A stretch of 64,000 nt of DNA. It comes from Chitinophagales bacterium. GTDB taxonomy: Bacteria; Bacteroidota; Bacteroidia; Chitinophagales; Chitinophagaceae. The notes under the pieces are model-generated. The model was given only the letters and a program-made list of their open reading frames with translations. It did not search any database and had not been told where the DNA came from. The DNA is taken from NCBI GenBank assembly GCA_013298665.1, contig JAAFIK010000018.1, forward strand, positions 17,066-81,065. The letters are read 5' to 3'. A program made the position numbers and the translations under genes. Within the stretch, counting starts at the first letter, position 1; every line of letters begins with the position of its first letter. Below are positions 1 through 8,686 of the stretch, piece by piece.

Positions 1-2309
1 TCAAGCATGGTCATATCCATGCATACATTGCCGGCTACGGGTGCCAGTTGACCGTTTACGAGCATACTGCCCCTGCCATTACCCAGGCTCCTGGGATAGC
101 CATCCGCGTAGCCAATACGTACAGTAGCAATCAGTGCCTCACGGGTAAAAACACCGCTACGATTATACCCAACTGTTTGTCCGGATTGTACCCGCTTCAG
201 TTGTGCTACCGTAGTTTTCAGTGTGGTAACGTTATTGAGTTGCTGCTGAACATGCGGAATGGCATCAATACCGTACAAACCAATGCCCAGTCTTACCATA
301 TCAAACTGGAGGTTGGGGTGACGACTAATGGCTGCGGTATTGGCAATATGCGCAAGAAAGGGATAGGGGAGTAACTGGCGGAGGCGACCGGTAGCTTCCT
401 GAAAAAGAGCAGCTTGTTGCTGTGTAAAAACATCGTGTGCCGGATCATTGCTCGCAGCCAGGTGAGAAAACACCGTTTGTACCTTAAAGGTATTCGCCCG
501 GGAAAGGCTATTCCCCAATCTGTCAACATCAGCAGGTTCAAACCCAAGCCGGTGCATGCCGGTGTCCAGTTTAAGGTGTACGGGAAAATTGCTGATGCCC
601 GAGCGAAGGAGGCAGGCTTCAAAACTGCTGTAAATGCCAAAAGAATACAGTTCGGGCTCCAGGTTGTGTGCCACCAACGCATCAAATGTGGCTTCCTCAG
701 CATTCATGACCATGATGGGCAGACGGATGCCAGAGCGGCGTAATTCCACTCCTTCATCAGCATAGGCTACGGCAAGATAGTCGGCTTTGTGAAACTGGAG
801 CAGGTTGGCAATCTCAAAACTGCCGCTGCCATACCCCGAGGCTTTTACCATGGCCATGATGCGGGTACCCGGGTTGAGCGACTCGCGGTAAACATTGAGG
901 TTGTGCGCTATGGCCGACAGGTTGATCTCCAGCACAGTCTGGTGCGCCTTTTGTCCCAGCAGGTGTACCAACTGTTCAAATGCAAACAGCCTTGCCCCTT
1001 TAACAAGGATGGTTTCGTGGCTGAAATGCAGGGAGGAGAACTGCCGGATCAGGGCGTCGGTTGAGTCGAAGAAGTGTGTATGGGTAATGTGTTTGAAACA
1101 ATGTGCCTGTTCGCTGATGGCCGGACCTACCCCGATCAGGCGATCGATCTTTTTCTGTTTCAGGATTGCCGCCAGTTCGGTGTACAATGTATGTATGCCG
1201 CGCCCCGAACCCGCAATATCGCTGAGGATTACTGTACGTTTGCTGTGCTGCTGCTGCTGTTGCAGGAAGTCCAGTGCAATGATGAGCGAGTTGAGGTCAG
1301 CGCTGTAGCTGTCGTTGATAAGGGTGCAGCCGTTAATGCCTGCTTTCAGTTCCAGCCGCATCTCCACATGCTGCAGCCCGGGCATACGTAAGACGATCTG
1401 TTCCTGTGGCAATTGCAGCACACAACAAACCGACCAGCAGGTCATGGCATTTGCAATGGCTGCATCATCGGTAAAAGGGATGCTGATTTCCAGTTCCCGG
1501 CGCTGGTATGTGACGCGGATCAGGGTTTGTGTTTCCTGCTTTTCAATACTGGTGATGCGCAGATCTGCGTGAGCACCTTCACCCCAGGTAAATCGCCGGA
1601 TGGTGCCGGGTAAGGGAAGTTGCTGTGCCAATGCCTCCGGGCATATCACCACAGCGGATCGTACAAACAGGCGGCATTTCGCCGCCAGTTTCTCCTGGCG
1701 ATCAGAAAAGCCATCGTCATGTGCTGCACCAATATTGGTCAATACACCGATTGCGGGGTGAATGATTTTTTCGAGCATATCCATTTCCCCGACTGTAGAG
1801 ATTCCTGCCTCAAAGATGCCAAGGGTGTCTGTTGCCGACAGGGGCCATACACTCAGCGGTACACCGGTTTGTGAGTTGTAACTGCGCGGGCTGCGTACAA
1901 TTGTATAGCCAGGCTGCAGCAACTGGTACAGCCATTCCTTGACGATCGTTTTGCCATTGCTGCCGGTAATACCGATCACCGGAAGCTGAAACTGTTCGCG
2001 GTGGGCGATGGCCAGTTGCTGAAGCGCAGTCAGCACGTTTGGCACCCTTAAAAAAACGGCTCCTGTGTCCAGTAACTGCTGTGGTGTGGTATAGTGATCA
2101 TCGACCACAAATGCACGTACCCCGCGGCCAAACAATTCATCGATAAACTGTGCGCCGTCGCGTCTTTCTGTTTGGATAGCAAAGAACAAGGTCGTGTCCG
2201 GAAACAGCAGGCGTCTGCTGTCGGTCAGCAGGTGTGCAATCTGCTGATTGGAAACCTGCCCTGCGGGCTTTGCACCGGTAAAGACAATGATATCGGAAAG
2301 TGTATACAA
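1..2309 (-). CDS. Bifunctional MurF ligase / alanine racemase (3' end beyond window)
   Basis: Fusion of UDP-MurNAc-tripeptide:D-Ala-D-Ala ligase (cytoplasmic peptidoglycan precursor synthesis) with PLP-dependent alanine racemase, an arrangement known in Bacteroidota. Seen: an N-terminal Mur ligase half with P-loop GSNGKT near residue 115, then a racemase half with the PLP-lysine context MVKASGYGSG (Lys about 489) and, at the window edge, the alanine racemase motif NVCMDMTMLD. About 770 codons are present; fusions of this kind are a little over 800 residues, so roughly the last 50 are missing. No ATG fits: the only sensible start in frame is TTG at 2309, giving (M)YTLSDIIVF after an in-frame TAA four codons upstream; ATT at 2315 is a less likely alternative. 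The gene supplies both D-Ala and the ligase that uses D-Ala-D-Ala. Confidence 0.93.
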   Translation of the reverse strand, partial: MYTLSDIIVFTGAKPAGQVSNQQIAHLLTDSRRLLFPDTTLFFAIQTERRDGAQFIDELFGRGVRAFVVDDHYTTPQQLLDTGAVFLRVPNVLTALQQLAIAHREQFQLPVIGITGSNGKTIVKEWLYQLLQPGYTIVRSPRSYNSQTGVPLSVWPLSATDTLGIFEAGISTVGEMDMLEKIIHPAIGVLTNIGAAHDDGFSDRQEKLAAKCRLFVRSAVVICPEALAQQLPLPGTIRRFTWGEGAHADLRITSIEKQETQTLIRVTYQRRELEISIPFTDDAAIANAMTCWSVCCVLQLPQEQIVLRMPGLQHVEMRLELKAGINGCTLINDSYSADLNSLIIALDFLQQQQQHSKRTVILSDIAGSGRGIHTLYTELAAILKQKKIDRLIGVGPAISEQAHCFKHITHTHFFDSTDALIRQFSSLHFSHETILVKGARLFAFEQLVHLLGQKAHQTVLEINLSAIAHNLNVYRESLNPGTRIMAMVKASGYGSGSFEIANLLQFHKADYLAVAYADEGVELRRSGIRLPIMVMNAEEATFDALVAHNLEPELYSFGIYSSFEACLLRSGISNFPVHLKLDTGMHRLGFEPADVDRLGNSLSRANTFKVQTVFSHLAASNDPAHDVFTQQQAALFQEATGRLRQLLPYPFLAHIANTAAISRHPNLQFDMVRLGIGLYGIDAIPHVQQQLNNVTTLKTTVAQLKRVQSGQTVGYNRSGVFTREALIATVRIGYADGYPRSLGNGRGSMLVNGQLAPVAGNVCMDMTML

Positions 2310-2446
2310 TGCAATGATGCGTTAAAAAATTGAGTTATTACTGATGGCCTTTTGTTTGCCGGATCATTCCGGGCCTTCTTACCCTGTTTGTCAACAAACG
2401 TCTCCGGGTTATATGCAAAGGAATGCTACCCCGGACATTGTAATGA

Positions 2447-4183
2447 CTATGCTGCTGCAGTCTTTGCAGCAGTAACCGGGCGGCCATATTTTCTTTTCCG
2501 CCACCAGCCATACACCAGTCCAAACAACACAACAAGCATAACCGGGACTGCAATATTAAGCAATGTCCAACTGGTCTTTTGCGCATTAACTTTTTTGGGG
2601 TCGAGCAAACGCAGGCTGTAATCCTTTGCCTTGGCCGCACTTAACCCGTTATTATCGAGCAGGTAGTCTAGGCAATTGTTGAGGAACGATTTATTGGCAA
2701 ACTGGTATTCGTACTGACTTCCGGCTGTAAAAGGGTTCATACCCATGGGGATGGGCTCCTGTTTGATAAAAGCATTGAGTACAAGATCGCCATCGGCTAC
2801 AACAATGATCCTGTTGTCGTTGAGGCATTCGCTCTGGAACATGGCACCAACGGCCCGGAGGGAGTCGAGCATGGCGGTAGTGGTTCTGTTGCGGTAAAGC
2901 GACCGGAACCGGCCTTCCAGCAGGACAGCAGCCGCTAATCCCGATTGTTTGAATTTATCATCTGAGGGGGCATTCACGTTTTCCCGCCCACTGATCAATG
3001 CTGGTGTGGCTATGGCTCTTGCATTGGGTGAGGAAGAAAGCAGTACTGTTTTACGGATGCCTTCTGCCTCAACGGTATCAATGGTGTTGACAAAACGGCC
3101 AGATACAAGCCCCAGCCCTTTATTGATGACATGGTTCGACCGGGATTCGAACAATGGAAAATAGTTCCAGTGCAGAAATTCAAACTGGTCTTTCCCGTTT
3201 ACCGCGAAGGGCAGAAAATCGCATTGCAGATCCATCAGCAGGTCGTTGTTGATGCGCGCACCATATTTAAAAAGGAGGTCATCCAATGCCAATCCCCGAT
3301 CGTAAGCCACGACTTCATTTTTAGCGGAGCGGAGGCTGTCCATTTCTGCTTCCAGTTTATCAACAAACAGCAACAGCCGCCCGCCGCGCATGACAAACTG
3401 GTCAATTTTTAATTTGGCTTCCGGGGTAAAAGGAACCGTTGGCTTTACCACCACCAGTAGTTTGAAGGTATCCGGGATAACGGCGCCTTTATTGAGGTCG
3501 AGTTTAAAGAGGTTGTAATCTGGTTTGAGTACATTTTCCACGAGGTCGTAGCTTGCATCGCCCTGTACTTCGCCATTACCGCTGCTGTAAGCAACCATGG
3601 GCTTACCGGTCTGTGTCATTTTTGTAATAACCGAGGCAAACTTATATTCCAGCACCGCTTCTGCGCTGTTGAGTTCGCTTTGGGTGATGAATGCCTTTGT
3701 GCCTTCATAGAGGCTAACAGGAAGTACTGCATCTTTGTAATGGACAAGTGCATAGGGATAAACCAATTGCTGCTGCTGTCCTTCCTTTACCTGCGAAGTG
3801 AGGTTGAGCGGGGTCAGTCCCAGCCCGGCGAGTGTATCGCCATAGGTAACTCCGGCGTCACCCACCTCATCTTTAGGATTGATAAATCGGTATTGCAATC
3901 TTGAGCCGGCAATTTCACGAAACTCCTCCAGCATATCCTCTGTTGTTTTGGATAAGCCGGTAAAGCCACTATTGAGCGCGCCTTTCAAAAAAACATCTAC
4001 TGAAACGGGCTCATCCAATTGCCTGAGCAGCTTGTGTGTTGGTGCAGAAAGTGTAAACCTGTGTTCATTGGTGAAATCGATGCGCTGGTGAAAACGGGCT
4101 GCCAGCCAATTGAGTAATACCAGTATGAGTAGTGTTAATGGCAACCACCATTTGCCCTGAAGTATTTTTTGCAGTCCTTTCAT
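2447..4183 (-). CDS. gldG: Gliding motility-associated ABC transporter substrate-binding protein GldG
   Basis: 578-residue membrane-anchored, GldG/IflA-type component of the GldA-GldF-GldG ABC transporter associated with gliding in Bacteroidota. Seen: an N-terminal membrane segment (about residues 14-30, LPLTLLILVLLNWLAA), a long extracytoplasmic ABC-type uncharacterised (GldG) region, and a C-terminal membrane segment near residue 550 followed by a basic tail (WWRKRKYGRP). The start codon overlaps the gldF stop by one base (TAATG), so the two are translationally coupled. The ATPase gldA is not in the window. Whether the organism glides cannot be told from this; gldFG also occur in non-gliding members. 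Confidence 0.9.
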   Translation of the reverse strand: MKGLQKILQGKWWLPLTLLILVLLNWLAARFHQRIDFTNEHRFTLSAPTHKLLRQLDEPVSVDVFLKGALNSGFTGLSKTTEDMLEEFREIAGSRLQYRFINPKDEVGDAGVTYGDTLAGLGLTPLNLTSQVKEGQQQQLVYPYALVHYKDAVLPVSLYEGTKAFITQSELNSAEAVLEYKFASVITKMTQTGKPMVAYSSGNGEVQGDASYDLVENVLKPDYNLFKLDLNKGAVIPDTFKLLVVVKPTVPFTPEAKLKIDQFVMRGGRLLLFVDKLEAEMDSLRSAKNEVVAYDRGLALDDLLFKYGARINNDLLMDLQCDFLPFAVNGKDQFEFLHWNYFPLFESRSNHVINKGLGLVSGRFVNTIDTVEAEGIRKTVLLSSSPNARAIATPALISGRENVNAPSDDKFKQSGLAAAVLLEGRFRSLYRNRTTTAMLDSLRAVGAMFQSECLNDNRIIVVADGDLVLNAFIKQEPIPMGMNPFTAGSQYEYQFANKSFLNNCLDYLLDNNGLSAAKAKDYSLRLLDPKKVNAQKTSWTLLNIAVPVMLVVLFGLVYGWWRKRKYGRPVTAAKTAAA

Positions 4184-4902
4184 TATTTTTTGCGCAGGTT
4201 TTTAGTGGTAAACAGGAGAAAAAGAAAAACCAGGCTGCCAAAGTAAACCAGATCCCGGCTGTCGAGTACCCCCCGGCTGATGCTGCGGTAATGGAAGTCG
4301 ATACCCAGCATCCCGGTATAATAGTCTGCCCCTCCCTGTAAAAAAGGCAGACGGGCGAGTTGACCAAAGCCAAAATACAATATCAGGCAGGTAAAAGCAC
4401 TCAGTAAAAAGGCAACTACGGCATTGCTGGTAAAGCTGCTGCAACAAAGCCCCACTGCAGCAAAAACGGCCATCAGCAGAAAGAGTCCGATATAGCTGCC
4501 GGTAATACCGCCACTGTCAATACCGCCCTGGGTAGAAAGGATTTTGATGGTAAGCACATACACAAAGGTGGGTAGGATGGCAAAAGCCATCACGGTGAGT
4601 ACGGCGCAGTACTTGCCCCATACCATCTGCCAACGGGTAAGGGGCCTGGTTTGAAGGATTTCAAAAGTACCGCCACGAAATTCGTCGGCCATGGTTCGCA
4701 TGGTGATGGCCGGAGCCAGGAAGAGCAGCACCCATGGCGCCAGTTCAAAGAATTTATCCAGACTGGCATAACCTGCTTCAAATATATTATCCCGCAACAG
4801 GAAAAGGAAAGCCCCGTTGATGAGCAGGAAAATAATAATCGTTATATAACCGGTAAGACTGCCAAAAAACTGCCGCAGTTCTTTCTTACAGATACTCCAC
4901 AT
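4183..4902 (-). CDS. gldF: Gliding motility-associated ABC transporter permease GldF
   Basis: 239-residue integral membrane permease, family ABC-2 (NosY-like). Seen: about six hydrophobic segments starting with YITIIIFLLINGAFLFLL, and the ABC-2 permease signature region ITMRTMADEFRGGTFEIL after the second segment, where the coupling helix to the ATPase lies. The gene precedes gldG with a one-base overlap, so the two form a two-gene operon on the minus strand. The start ATG at 4902 gives MWSICKKELRQFF, typical of the family. About 200 bp upstream, to the psd stop, hold no recognisable gene. Confidence 0.9.
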   Translation of the reverse strand: MWSICKKELRQFFGSLTGYITIIIFLLINGAFLFLLRDNIFEAGYASLDKFFELAPWVLLFLAPAITMRTMADEFRGGTFEILQTRPLTRWQMVWGKYCAVLTVMAFAILPTFVYVLTIKILSTQGGIDSGGITGSYIGLFLLMAVFAAVGLCCSSFTSNAVVAFLLSAFTCLILYFGFGQLARLPFLQGGADYYTGMLGIDFHYRSISRGVLDSRDLVYFGSLVFLFLLFTTKNLRKK

Positions 4903-5102
4903 GCGTTTAAAATTGTTGCAATTTACTATTTACCCGCCAATGTAGGTGATATATGCGCAGGATACCCGGGGTGCCTGGTACTCCATACATAGTCCTTCGC
5001 AATGCAGGGGATACAAGATATGGGAAGCAAGACGCAGGATGAGAGCCGCACAGGATGATTCCCGGCTTGCTGCCTGCTGCATCCTATCCTGCCGAACATC
5101 TG

Positions 5103-5759
5103 CTACCAGTCTGCAATAACAGTTACACCGCCTTTTACAACTTCGTTTAATTGAACATGTACTTTTGTGCCGGGCGGGAGCAATAAATCGACGCGGCTGC
5201 CAAATTTGATAAACCCAAGTTCTTCGCCCTGGCGAACCTGCTGCCCGGTTTGCAAATAGTTGATGATCCGCTTGGCCAATGCACCTGCGATCTGTTTTAC
5301 AAGTACTTCTTTGCCGTTTTTGCGGAGTACCACGGAATGCCGTTCGTTTTCGGTGGATGATTTGGGATCCCAGGCAACGAGGTATTTACCCTTGTGGTAT
5401 TGGTTGTACACAACTTCGCCACCGATGGGGTTGCGGTTGACGTGTACATTGGCGGGACTCATGAAAATACTAACCTGCAGCCGTTTATCTTTAAAATACT
5501 CGGGATCGACAGTCTCTTCGATCACGACCACTTTGCCATCGGCGGGGGCAATGAGTTGTGTCTCGCTGAGGGTGAGCGCCCGGTTGGGTATGCGGAAAAA
5601 AGAAATGATGAAAAGCAACAGAAAAAGGGTAAGCAGGAAAATAACCCAGCAGAGCAGGGGAAGGGTAGCGCTGAAGAAATAAAATACAGCGAAATTAATG
5701 GCGCCAAAAACCAGTGTGCAGATGGCAATGCTTTTATATCCTTCCCTGTGAATGGTCAT
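5103..5759 (-). CDS. psd: Phosphatidylserine decarboxylase proenzyme (short form)
   Basis: Converts phosphatidylserine to phosphatidylethanolamine at the inner membrane. 218 residues, the length of the short phosphatidylserine decarboxylase-related family. Seen: two adjacent N-terminal membrane segments (about residues 9-55), conserved SPANVHVNRNPIGG around residue 100, and the C-terminal GFIKFGSRVDLLLP containing the Gly-Ser pair where self-cleavage creates the pyruvoyl cofactor. It follows cdsA on the same strand, so successive steps of phospholipid synthesis (CDP-DAG formation, then PE formation) are co-oriented. It has its own promoter within the 89-bp gap (see 5777-5809). Confidence 0.92.
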   Translation of the reverse strand: MTIHREGYKSIAICTLVFGAINFAVFYFFSATLPLLCWVIFLLTLFLLLFIISFFRIPNRALTLSETQLIAPADGKVVVIEETVDPEYFKDKRLQVSIFMSPANVHVNRNPIGGEVVYNQYHKGKYLVAWDPKSSTENERHSVVLRKNGKEVLVKQIAGALAKRIINYLQTGQQVRQGEELGFIKFGSRVDLLLPPGTKVHVQLNEVVKGGVTVIADW

Positions 5760-5776
5760 TTTTATGATTTGAGCCG

Positions 5777-5809
5777 CAAATGTACAACAGAATCAGTGCT
5801 TTTACCAAA
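5777..5809 (-). promoter_or_regulatory. Bacteroidota-type promoter of psd
   Basis: Minus-strand -33 TTTG (5809-5806) and -7 TACATTTG (5784-5777), separated by 21 nt and lying 17 nt before the psd start. The consensus TTTG/TTG, 17-21 nt, TAnnTTTG is established for Bacteroidota housekeeping sigma. The function of this copy is inferred. Confidence 0.6.
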
Positions 5810-5848
5810 GACTGGCGGATTGTATCTGTAAAAACGGGGATTATGTTT

Positions 5849-6550
5849 TTACAGGAGGTAACCGGAATGAACCAGCCTGGTGTAGAGCCATGCCAGTGGT
5901 ACGGCCACCAGCAGGGAGTCGAAGCGGTCGAGAAAGCCTCCATGTCCGGGCATAAATGTACCGCTGTCTTTTACACCGGCCATCCGCTTGAGCTTGCTTT
6001 CAAGCAAATCGCCTGCGGTACCAAATACCGCAGCAATGGACGCAATAACGAGTGCGTCTTTCAGGGATAGCCATTTTGTGCCGTAGGCTACGGCGGTCAT
6101 GACCATCACGCAAAGTAAGGCACCGCCAATGGTGCCTTCCCATGTTTTTTTAGGCGATATGCTGGAAAATGGTGTTTTACCAATAAGGGAGCCGGTGATG
6201 TATGCCATAGTGTCGTTGACCCAGATGGAAAAAATAATATAGCAGGGGATGATCCAACCGGTATCCGAAAGCAGTGTATCTCCCCTGTAGGTCAGTCCCG
6301 CCAGCCGCAGGTTGATCAGCATCAGGCAAGGGAGGGTAATGTACAATAAGCCTAATGGCAACCGGGGCAGGTAGGTTCCGGGGTAGATGCGTTTCAGCAA
6401 CTTTACCCATTCCCACCAGGCGCCAAAATGAATGATGGTAAACAGGGCAATAAAGACCCAATGGAGCCAGAGCAGGCCTGTCAGCATTACCGCTGCAAAA
6501 ACGGCAGCAGTAAGTGCGCGGGTTTTTAACGTTTGAATATTGAGTGCCAT
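5849..6550 (-). CDS. cdsA: Phosphatidate cytidylyltransferase
   Basis: Makes CDP-diacylglycerol from phosphatidic acid and CTP in the inner membrane. 233 residues, somewhat short for the family. Seen: multiple hydrophobic segments and the CDP-alcohol signature near the C-terminus, SKLKRMAGVKDSGTFMPGHG followed by GFLDRFDSL. The Lys-Asp and the GHGG-DR-D residues are intact. The start lies 2 bp after the CPBP protease stop, so the two genes are probably co-transcribed, with psd downstream. Confidence 0.92.
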   Translation of the reverse strand: MALNIQTLKTRALTAAVFAAVMLTGLLWLHWVFIALFTIIHFGAWWEWVKLLKRIYPGTYLPRLPLGLLYITLPCLMLINLRLAGLTYRGDTLLSDTGWIIPCYIIFSIWVNDTMAYITGSLIGKTPFSSISPKKTWEGTIGGALLCVMVMTAVAYGTKWLSLKDALVIASIAAVFGTAGDLLESKLKRMAGVKDSGTFMPGHGGFLDRFDSLLVAVPLAWLYTRLVHSGYLL

Positions 6551-6552
6551 GA

Positions 6553-7569
6553 TCAGGTAATGTTATCGGGGATATGGGCAGGCTGGTTGAACATGGGTTT
6601 TGCTCCGGCCAGGAGGACTTGTTCCTGCAGGGCAATGGCCGTCCGGTTGCGGGCAGAGCGTTTACTGAAAACATAAGCCAATGCCGCTGTTGCTGCAACG
6701 GCTGCTAAAGAAGCCCAGAGCGGGAATTGCGGATCGGCTTTTTCAAGATCGATTTTGCCGTTTACCTTCGGTGTAAAGTACAATACGAGCAGCACAATGG
6801 CATTGTTCATAAAGTGGGCAATGGTATTGACCCAGATGTTGCGGCTTTGGTAAAACATCCAGCCCAGTACAAAACCGAGCAGTGCTCTGCTCAAAAACAG
6901 GTAGTAAGAACTGTGTATGAGGCTGAATATCAACGATACCGCAATGATTGCGGGCAGGGGGCGGTTCCACCAGCGGGTAAAAAGATTTTGGAGTACTCCC
7001 CTGAAGAAAAGTTCTTCAAAGAGTGCGGGGAGAAAAGCCATAATGACCAGTGCGATCAAAAGTTCACCTCCCCCGGTAAGATGGCTGATTACGCTTACCT
7101 GCGCGGCATACGCGCTTTCTGCTGCAATGGCTTTGGCATTGATGGCAGGCCATTGGGAGAGTATTTCTTTGGTAAACAGTTCGAGCGGTTTGGCCATGAT
7201 ATTGGCCAGCAGGATCAGCAGAAAACCGATCAGTACCTGTATGCTGTTGAGGTAACGGTTGAAGCCAAGCCAAAACTTGTTTTTACCATGGCAGAGGCGG
7301 AGGTAAAAGATGGAGGGTACACAAAGCAGGAAGAAAGTGCCAACGGCTTGTCCGGCCCTTGCCCAGTTGGCATTTTCGGATTTGGCCATGGCTTTGAGCA
7401 GACCGTTTTCCATATCGCTGAAGGGTATGTGCATCCCCATCGTATAAATTGCAGCCTGGGCGAGTCCGGCCAGCACCAGTCCTGCGCCAACGAAGGCCAG
7501 CAGGATGCCCAATTGTGCCCAACCGGTAAAACCCTTTATGCTTCTGTATTCCATCGCGTTTTTATCCAT
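6553..7569 (-). CDS. CPBP family intramembrane glutamic endopeptidase
   Basis: 338-residue polytopic membrane protein of the CPBP/Abi (Rce1-like) family. Seen: the first family motif FEELFFRGVLQ (EExxxR) near residue 187, a second motif FSLIHSSYYLF about 30 residues later, and a third HFMNNAIVL, giving the Glu/His/Asn active-site set. There are about eight membrane segments. Family members cleave within membranes, but bacterial substrates are rarely known and this sequence does not show one. The gene is first in an apparent CPBP-cdsA-psd group and diverges from dusB, with only 30 bp between the two starts. Confidence 0.88.
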   Translation of the reverse strand: MDKNAMEYRSIKGFTGWAQLGILLAFVGAGLVLAGLAQAAIYTMGMHIPFSDMENGLLKAMAKSENANWARAGQAVGTFFLLCVPSIFYLRLCHGKNKFWLGFNRYLNSIQVLIGFLLILLANIMAKPLELFTKEILSQWPAINAKAIAAESAYAAQVSVISHLTGGGELLIALVIMAFLPALFEELFFRGVLQNLFTRWWNRPLPAIIAVSLIFSLIHSSYYLFLSRALLGFVLGWMFYQSRNIWVNTIAHFMNNAIVLLVLYFTPKVNGKIDLEKADPQFPLWASLAAVAATAALAYVFSKRSARNRTAIALQEQVLLAGAKPMFNQPAHIPDNIT

Positions 7570-7577
7570 TTAGTATG

Positions 7578-7585
7578 TACCTTTG
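7578..7585 (+). promoter_or_regulatory. -7 element of dusB promoter
   Basis: TACCTTTG, 14 nt before the dusB ATG, in the 30-bp divergent gap. No good -33 TTG is visible at the usual distance. If it is used, the mRNA leader is under about 10 nt. Confidence 0.4.
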
Positions 7586-7599
7586 CCTCTATTTTTAGT

Positions 7600-8640
7600 A
7601 TGGTAAACTTTGGCAAGATACAACTTCCTGATTTTCCGCTGCTGCTGGCGCCGATGGAGGATGTGAGTGATCCCCCGTTCAGGGCGGTGTGTAAGGACAA
7701 CGGAGCCGATCTTATGTACACGGAATTTATCAGCAGTGAAGGATTGATTCGTGATGCCATAAAAAGCCGTAAGAAGTTAGACATATTTGACTACGAACGC
7801 CCTGTAGGGATACAGATATTTGGTGGTGATGAAGAAAGCCTGTCACTGGCGGCAAAGATTGTTGATGTTACCCAGCCGGATCTGCTTGATATAAACTTTG
7901 GCTGCCCGGTTAAAAAAGTAGCGCTTAAAGGGGCTGGTGCCGGTGTACTCCGGGATGTGGATCTGATGGTTCGGTTAACGGCTGCGGTGGTGAAGAGTAC
8001 TTCCCTGCCCGTAACCGTTAAAACCCGCCTGGGCTGGGATGATAAAACACTTAACATTGAAGAGGTAGCCGAACGGCTGCAGGATGTGGGCATACAGGCG
8101 CTGGCGATACACGGACGCACGCGTACACAGATGTATAAAGGCCAGGCAGACTGGTCGCTCATCGGTAAGGTGAAGAACAATCCCCGCATCCATATCCCCA
8201 TTTTTGGTAATGGCGATATTGACAGTCCGGAAAAAGCATTAGAGTACAAGAACCGCTATGGTGTAGACGGCATCATGATTGGCCGCGCGGCTATTGGTTA
8301 CCCATGGATATTCAACGAGATCAAACATTTTGTACAAACAGGCGAACATGCGGAACCACCCACGATTGAAGAAAGGGTGAATGTGGCGCGTAAGCACCTG
8401 CACAAATCGGTGGAATGGAAAGGCCCGGTTGTCGGGATAAACGAAATGAGGCGGCATTATGCCAACTACCTCAAGGGCATGCCCAATATTAAGGAATACC
8501 GGGGTAAATTGGTTACGCTGAAGGAGATGGCGGAAATCGATGCTGTGCTGGATGATATTGCTCGCGAATACCGGGGTTTTGTATTTCAGAAAACCCCTAT
8601 TGAACTCATTAACTATCATGAAAATTGCCCGGTTAATTAA
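7600..8640 (+). CDS. dusB: tRNA-dihydrouridine synthase (DusB type)
   Basis: FMN enzyme that reduces uridine to dihydrouridine in tRNA, using NADPH. 346 residues in the usual TIM-barrel plus helical domain layout. Seen: start MVNFGKIQLPDFPLLLAPME with the family motif LAPMEDVSDPPFR, the catalytic-cysteine motif INFGCPVKKV near residue 105, the FMN-phosphate region IHGRTRTQMY and the barrel end GIMIGRAAIGYPWIF. The reading frame stays open upstream to 6727, but homology begins at the ATG at 7600 and the region upstream is the coding strand of the CPBP gene. It converges on dnaB; a hairpin covers its stop codon. Confidence 0.95.
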   Translation: MVNFGKIQLPDFPLLLAPMEDVSDPPFRAVCKDNGADLMYTEFISSEGLIRDAIKSRKKLDIFDYERPVGIQIFGGDEESLSLAAKIVDVTQPDLLDINFGCPVKKVALKGAGAGVLRDVDLMVRLTAAVVKSTSLPVTVKTRLGWDDKTLNIEEVAERLQDVGIQALAIHGRTRTQMYKGQADWSLIGKVKNNPRIHIPIFGNGDIDSPEKALEYKNRYGVDGIMIGRAAIGYPWIFNEIKHFVQTGEHAEPPTIEERVNVARKHLHKSVEWKGPVVGINEMRRHYANYLKGMPNIKEYRGKLVTLKEMAEIDAVLDDIAREYRGFVFQKTPIELINYHENCPVN

Positions 8641-8651
8641 TGCCGGGCAAT
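8624..8651. terminator. Hairpin between dusB and dnaB
   Basis: Perfect 9-bp stem ATTGCCCGG / CCGGGCAAT around a 10-nt AT loop that contains the dusB stop codon. On the minus strand the stem is followed by TTTC, so it most likely ends dnaB transcription; on the plus strand it may serve dusB weakly. Confidence 0.6.
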
Positions 8652-8686
8652 CTTATCGCAGTAGTATTTTTGATTTAGTCGGGGAG

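Noticed and set aside
6727..7599. Long N-terminal extension of dusB
   Set aside because: It is the reverse strand of the CPBP protease gene, and DusB homology begins at 7600.
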